A DNA stretch of 64,000 bases, taken from contig VCAZ01000032.1 of assembly GCA_005784505.1 (NCBI GenBank), positions 4,310,448 through 4,374,447 of the forward strand, written 5' to 3'. The notes beneath the pieces were generated by a model. That model was given only the letters and a program-made list of their open reading frames with translations. It had not been told where the DNA came from and did not search any database. Source of the stretch: Bagarius yarrelli. Taxonomy: Eukaryota > Chordata > Actinopteri > Siluriformes > Sisoridae. Numbering within the stretch: position 1 is the first letter of the stretch; every line of letters starts with the position of its first letter. Made by a program: the position numbers and the translations under genes. Shown here in pieces: positions 59,501-64,000 of this stretch.

Positions 59501-61098
59501 AATCTATACTCTGCAGGACACCAGCCCTCCAGGACCGAGATTGCCCACCCTTGATCTAAAGTGTTAGTGACCCAGTGTGTGTGTCTCTCCAGGACCGCAA
59601 CATGATCTTGGGAAAAAACGGCTTCTTTGTGAACCCCTCAGATTCGGTTGCTGTGATTGCAGCGAACATCTTCTGTATCCCGTATTTTCAGCACATGGGA
59701 GTAAGAGGCTTTGCCAGGACGATGTCCAGCAGTGCAGCGCTCGACCAGTAAATATCACACTCATTAATCGTAATATTATTCAACACAAACAGTGTAAATC
59801 GTTGCTGGGCTGTAGGGGGTTAGTGTCCAGCACCCACATGGCGCTGTTGCGCTCTGGGATCGATACTGGCTGGGGGGGGTTTCCTGTCCCACTCCCCCTT
59901 CCACTGCTTTATCTCTGTCCTATCTCTTCAATAATGTCTAAAAAAAATGAGCATCTGCTTCAACTCTCCCAACCAACCGTATGTTTATAACTCCATCTAT
60001 AATTGGGTTTGGACAAATACTGACTGCATTCGGCTAAAATGAATAATTATTTTATTTAATTAATTTATTTACTCTTTTTTTCTACTTATTCTATTTTTGC
60101 AGTGTTGCTAAAGCCACTAAGATTCAGCTGTATGAAACGCCAACCGGCTGGAAGTTCTTTGGCAAGTTAATGGACGCCGGACGACTTTCGCTGTGTGGAG
60201 AGGAGAACTTTGGGACAGGTTACTTAACATAAAAAGCGCAGCCAAAGCGTTGTTTAAATGTATAAAAGCGAAACGCTTCGTTATCAGACAGCACATGATG
60301 CTTGTCTTTCTGGTTTCAGGAGCAGATCATATCCGTGAGAAGGATGGGCTTTGGGCGGTGCTTGCGTGGCTTTCTATTCTCGCTTTTAGAAAACAGAGTG
60401 TTGAAGAAGTTATGATAGATCACTGGAAAACCTACGGCAGGAACTACTATACCAGGTCTGGGGGTGGGGGCATGGAACTAGTCATGGTGTGTGATTTGGG
60501 CGTAGACTTACACAGTCTTTGAAAACTGTAAGTTACACACCCAAATCGCACACTACGACTAGTTCTATTATACCTGTAAAAACTTCCATCACCACCACCC
60601 CCCTCTTGCCTTATCCTATATAACATTATCTTAGTTCTTGTTGTGATCCTTCAGATACGACTATGAGGACGTGGAGATAGACATCGCAGTGGACCTGATG
60701 CTGGATCTCGAGGTGATCATTACAGACAAGGCGTTCGCCGGACAGAAGTTCACTGTAGGAGAGAAAACTTACGAAGTGGAGAAAGCAGATAACTTTGAGT
60801 ACACTGACCCTGTGGATGGAAGCGTCAAACGGAACCAGGTGACGTCCTGCTTCTCTGAGAATCACCAAACAATTACTAACCCCCCGATAAACACCTGAAC
60901 TAAACTCCAGAAAACCCCTTCCTTTCAACAGGGACTGCGAGTTTTATTTAAAGACAGCTCTCGCATTCTTTTCCGCCTGAGCGGAACCTCGTCGGGTGCC
61001 ACGATACACCTCTACATCGACAACTACCAGAAAGATGAGATTTTACAGGATCCACAGGTCATTTCAGGCGCACGTCATTTTTTTAAAATACAAATATT

Positions 61099-61147
<49 letters not shown>

Positions 61148-61560
61148 AATGAACATTAATTGAATTATAGCATACAATGAGTGGAACAGTTACAGCATTT
61201 TGGTAGACGCCTTTATCCAGACTTACATTTAATTTCATTTATACAACTGAGCAGATTGAGAGAATTTTTTTTTTTTTTTTTTTACATATGAAATAAATGT
61301 ACAGTAATTTAAGGTCACGTTAGTCATAATTTTAAAGAGTTTAAGTCTTAAAATTGTGTTTATTATCATTTTATGTACACGTAATTAGGAGGCGGTTTAA
61401 AATACAGCCTAACGCCGCCATTTCGATTAGACTGACGGTTTGTTTCTCTCCCTTTTTAAATTGACCTCAGGTGAAAGTAGCTGACCTGCTAAACATCGCG
61501 CTGAATTTATCACAGCTGCGCGAGAGGACGGGGAGGACCAGTCCTACTGTTATTACATGA
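56562..61560 (+). CDS. pgm1: Phosphoglucomutase 1 (diverged phosphate loop)
   Basis: Interconverts glucose 1- and 6-phosphate in the cytosol. Eleven exons: 56562-56819, 57467-57629, 57719-57865, 58399-58524, 59052-59242, 59593-59747, 60103-60218, 60320-60455, 60655-60838, 60932-61057, 61471-61560; phases join to 563 codons plus stop (human about 562). Phosphoserine loop TASHNPGG has Ser121. The metal loop DGDGDR is at 292-297 and split across exons 5/6. ETPTGWKFF is intact. The sugar loop reads GEENFGTG where I recall GEESFGTG. The phosphate loop reads RLSGTSSGATIHL where human has RLSGTGSAGATIRL, that is one residue shorter with Arg replaced by His. Exon 1 (SSIDLRDRQGCTMVVGGDGR) has some PGM5-like residues, but the catalytic loops and synteny with jak1 favour PGM1. 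Catalytic competence is probable but not certain. Confidence 0.9.
57904..57952. repeat. Poly-G tract in pgm1 intron 3
   Basis: Runs of 19 and 27 G separated by TGT, starting about 38 bases after the exon 3 donor. Strong G-quadruplex potential on the transcript strand. Confidence 0.92.
59379..59553. mobile_element. Palindromic hAT MITE in pgm1 intron 5, intact with target duplication
   Basis: 175-base element starting CAGGGGTGGGCAATCTC and ending GAGATTGCCCACCCTTG. It is flanked by perfect 8-base duplications ATCTAAAG at 59371-59378 and 59554-59561. The interior is near-palindromic ('agtcctggagggcagagttt' versus 'tactctgcaggacaccagccctccagga'). An 8-base duplication and CAG ends indicate hAT-family mobilisation; there is no transposase. 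Confidence 0.88.
60475..60565 (+). other. 91-nt imperfect hairpin in pgm1 intron 8
   Basis: Left arm from GAACTAGTCATGG to about 60515 is complementary to 60528-60565 (ends GACTAGTTC) with a few mismatches around a loop of about 12 bases. Flanking G-rich and C-rich blocks could extend pairing. Size fits a miRNA precursor or a small inverted-repeat element. Confidence 0.55.
61105..61141. repeat. (AT)n microsatellite in pgm1 intron 10
   Basis: Nearly pure TA run of about 18 units, roughly 50 bases after exon 10. Confidence 0.93.
61185..61262 (-). mobile_element. Truncated SINE 3' end in pgm1 intron 10
   Basis: On the minus strand this reads 'caatctgctcagttgtata ... taagtctggataaaggcgtc taccaaaatgctgta', matching the 3' half of the SINE at 49953-50125. 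The tRNA head is absent. Confidence 0.65.
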
Positions 61561-62251
61561 TACTTATCTGTGTTTTTGTTTAACTTTTTTGTATTAAATA
61601 AAACATTTTTAAAAAGTGATAACGGCATTTCGTCATTTGTACTGACATTCCGAAGCGCGTGCATGTTAGATCGCGGGTCAGCTTCGTCCCGCTGTTGCTA
61701 AGCTACAGCAAAAGCCTACGACTCGCACCCTGCCAAGCACACGTTGGTTAAAGTCAGACACAAAACATTTGGAGAAAATAAACAGGACGCCTTTACTGAT
61801 AAAATAAAAAGGAGTTTAATAGTCAGATGAATTTGACAATAATGTCCAAAAACAAAGCAGCAAATTGAAACGTCACATTTGCTGATTACTGAAGTCCAGA
61901 TTTTCACCTGCTCTGTGACGATTCTGTGCAAACCGCAGACAATAACATGACAGAGATCCGTAATAGAGCCACGTCAAACATACAAATACGCGCATTTAAG
62001 GGCAGAATGAAAACAATGGCAACGGAATCGTACGCTTTTTACTGCACTGTTCGTAAGATTTTTTTTTTTTTTCTGTTGACTAATCGAGCTTCCACATGAT
62101 GAACGTTAAGTCTTAAAGAGGAATTATTCTCCTAACGACCCTTTAATCTGTTTCCGATGTAATAAAAACACTGCTCTATTGCTGTAGACGGAATTTGGAG
62201 GAGTTCAGGCATCAAACCGTCAGACGATAAAAAGGATTAAAAGTGAGCGCT
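61561..62251. other. Convergent spacer pgm1 / jak1
   Basis: AATAAA at 61597-61602 is a good pgm1 poly(A) signal 37 bases past the stop. The remainder should be jak1 3' UTR; no other gene seen. Confidence 0.6.
61597..61602 (+). terminator. Poly(A) signal of pgm1
   Basis: AATAAA 37 bases after the pgm1 stop codon, followed by a T-rich stretch. Confidence 0.65.
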
Positions 62252-62809
62252 TCAACAGCTGCTTAATAAACTGAGCTCTTCGCTCGACAAGAGACGCTCA
62301 AACACCTCAATCAGACCTTTGAAGTCCACTCGGTCCTCTGGAGCGTGAACCCAACACCTCTGCATCTGCGTGTAGACCTGCAGAACATAGACGAGGAGGA
62401 CGTGAAAAACATGCAGGAGAACATGGCAATGTGATGAAGGAGAACATGTCTTACTATATCTGGGCACTGTGGAGGACGGGAAAGCCTCCAGCCACTCTCC
62501 AGAGACTTCACCAGTCGGGCCATTGTCATCTGACCGTGTGAACGACCAATCGTGTTCAGGAACATCTTCATGGAAATAAACCAGCATAAATATGTTGAGG
62601 GGAATGTTCATAGCTGCTACAATGTAAGCATTAGCTGTAGCTAACTTGAAGAATGTTCTGGTAAGGATAGTGCGGCGTGGTGATACTGTACCTCCGGAGG
62701 ACTCAGCTTGCGGTCGCAGTAGGTCATGAGCTCGTACAGCGTGACTCCGAAAGACCAAACGTCTGAGGCTTTGTAGAACTTGCGGTGGATCAAACACTCA
62801 GGAGCGTAC
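62252..62809 (-). CDS. jak1: Janus kinase, C-terminal end of kinase domain (partial), probably Jak1
   Basis: Three terminal exons on the minus strand: 62809-62692, 62565-62455, 62377-62252. The rest of the gene lies beyond the window. They encode the end of a tyrosine kinase JH1 domain: YAPECLIHRKFYKASDVWSF (APE motif and the conserved Asp of helix F), GVTLYELMTYCD, then MFLNTIGRSHGQMTMARLVK, then RPPQCPDIVYTQMQRCWVHA. The IG-x-x-HGQMT and PPxCPDxVYxxMxxCW patterns are those I recall for JAK1, and JAK1 is near PGM1 in human 1p31. The C-terminus (IEVFERLLSSEELSLLSSC) is about ten residues longer than human, as recalled. JAKs transduce cytokine receptor signals to STATs. TYK2 or another JAK is less likely. 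The exon 62565 acceptor (ccatgaag) is weak, but phase and homology support it. Confidence 0.82.
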
Positions 62810-64000
62810 CTGCAGAAACCGCTAGATTACTTTACCGACCGCTTACACACACATTTTACAAATACCGCTTAAGTACAAATAAACCTTAACCGATCCGTGA
62901 AGGGGTGGGGGGTGGCAAGGGGGGTTATTACGTTTGTTGGTGTTGAAACTTTAGTTAATAAAAAGCTGAATACATGGAATTATCTTTAAACCTGTACAAA
63001 AAAACCCCCAATCTGTTCTTACAGAGTCATACAGTGGAACTGTTTTATGGATTTTTGCCTTTAAGGTCGTTGAACACTGAGCCTGAAATGATTCCAGGTT
63101 AAAGAATGAATAAGTACTAAAGTACTATAAATAAACGATACATTTATAGTATAGAATTTAAATAAACTATAAATGCTATCATTTTAAAACTCGTCTGTCA
63201 TTAAAAAAAATAACTGGACATTTTTTGTTTTTCTGAAAGGTGTTTGGATAATTCGGAGCTCCCGTACAAGCGGAAGATAAAACCCAGAATAATGAACCTG
63301 CTGTAGCCTCTCGGATGCTGGTTTCAGTGTCCGACGTGCGTTTTCCAATGCACATACTGCCAGTCTCTGTTCAGGATCAACTGATTTACAGAAATCGGTT
63401 CTTCTGTTTTAATATGTGGCTCCAGTATCGTTAACAAAGTATCAAACTGATTCACTAAAGTTCCCTGAAACAAACTTTTAATCTCTCGGGATAATCCCGG
63501 AAAAATGCATACGAAAATTTCGGACTCAGTCTGCAAAGAGTGTAAGAATTGAAACTTTGCAGGAAATTTGCATCAAAATACGAAGCATTTGGGCATTCGA
63601 ACATATCACACCGGGTGCGACACTGGGAGCGCAAACCAGACATAGAAATATTAAAGCTTAAAGGTTTAAGTGTCACTTTTCCTCTGTGTGAATTGACAAA
63701 TGGTTCATTAAATTGGTTCATAACCTTTGACCTACTTTCTGTTGAATCCGACTTCAGACTTCCAGTTTTTATTGGCACGTTTGAAAAACATATTTGCGGT
63801 TTGAAAATTCAGAACAAACATTTTGTTGTTTGTTAATGTCGCATGTCTATAAAACTTGATTGTGTACGATTTCTAAAGTTTATTATTTGAAACTGAACGT
63901 CACCTCATATTCAGCTTTGTTAAATTTACATTTTAACAATTCCAATTGTCATCGTAGTAATAGTGTGGTGTTGTGTTTCTGCCGGTGTGTCTTCACACAC
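62810..64000. other. Intron of the JAK gene, no exon seen
   Basis: AT-rich sequence upstream of the first visible jak1 exon. On the minus strand, 63778-63324 has two overlapping unrecognised ORFs (107 and 70 codons) that might be a frame-broken relic, but neither shows a domain I know. Confidence 0.5.

Noticed and set aside
56562..61560. PGM5 (aciculin) instead of PGM1
   Set aside because: The first exon has PGM5-like residues, but TASHNPGG, DGDGDR and most of the C-terminal half match PGM1, and jak1 follows.

Overview
This is a vertebrate nuclear window, almost certainly from a teleost fish. The genes are split by GT-AG introns, the proteins closely match human 1p genes, and the introns are compact and rich in microsatellites. 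There are also fish-type tRNA-derived SINEs and hAT MITEs. A siluriform or other otophysan is my guess from repeat flavour only. I see no prokaryotic, plasmid, viral or CRISPR content.

Layout, left to right: tmem125 5' end (-, cut by the window edge, 1-190); cfap57 (-, 22 coding exons, 2828-13823); a short divergent promoter; ebna1bp2 (+, 9 exons, 14376-22158), whose last intron is filled by about 5.4 kb of a 33-bp minisatellite; a small DM-domain gene, probably dmrtb1/dmrt6 (-, 3 exons, 24310-26895); lrp8/ApoER2 (+, 18 exons, 28725-41372); kank4 (-, 9 exons, 44994-49071); angptl3 (+, 7 exons, 53107-55320); a phosphoglucomutase-1 gene (+, 11 exons, 56562-61560); and the last three exons of a JAK-family kinase, probably jak1 (-, 62252-62809, continuing off the right edge). 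I built the exon models by hand from splice signals and phase. Seven models close in frame: 1213, 309, 236, 939, 851, 459 and 563 residues, and most are near the human lengths as I recall them.

The gene set is a compressed version of human 1p34-1p31 (TMEM125-CFAP57-EBNA1BP2, DMRTB1-LRP8, KANK4-ANGPTL3, PGM1-JAK1). It is not an operon-like system. The local logic is paired promoters: cfap57/ebna1bp2 share about 550 bp, and dmrtb1/lrp8 diverge over about 1.8 kb. kank4 and lrp8 converge.

The most interesting non-gene signals are the giant intronic minisatellite, a perfect RFX X-box in intron 1 of the ciliary gene cfap57, and a (TG)130 tract abutting an lrp8 3' splice site. Two hairpins of miRNA-precursor size also stand out, as do unusual residues in the phosphate-binding loop of the PGM protein and a three-copy dispersed repeat.
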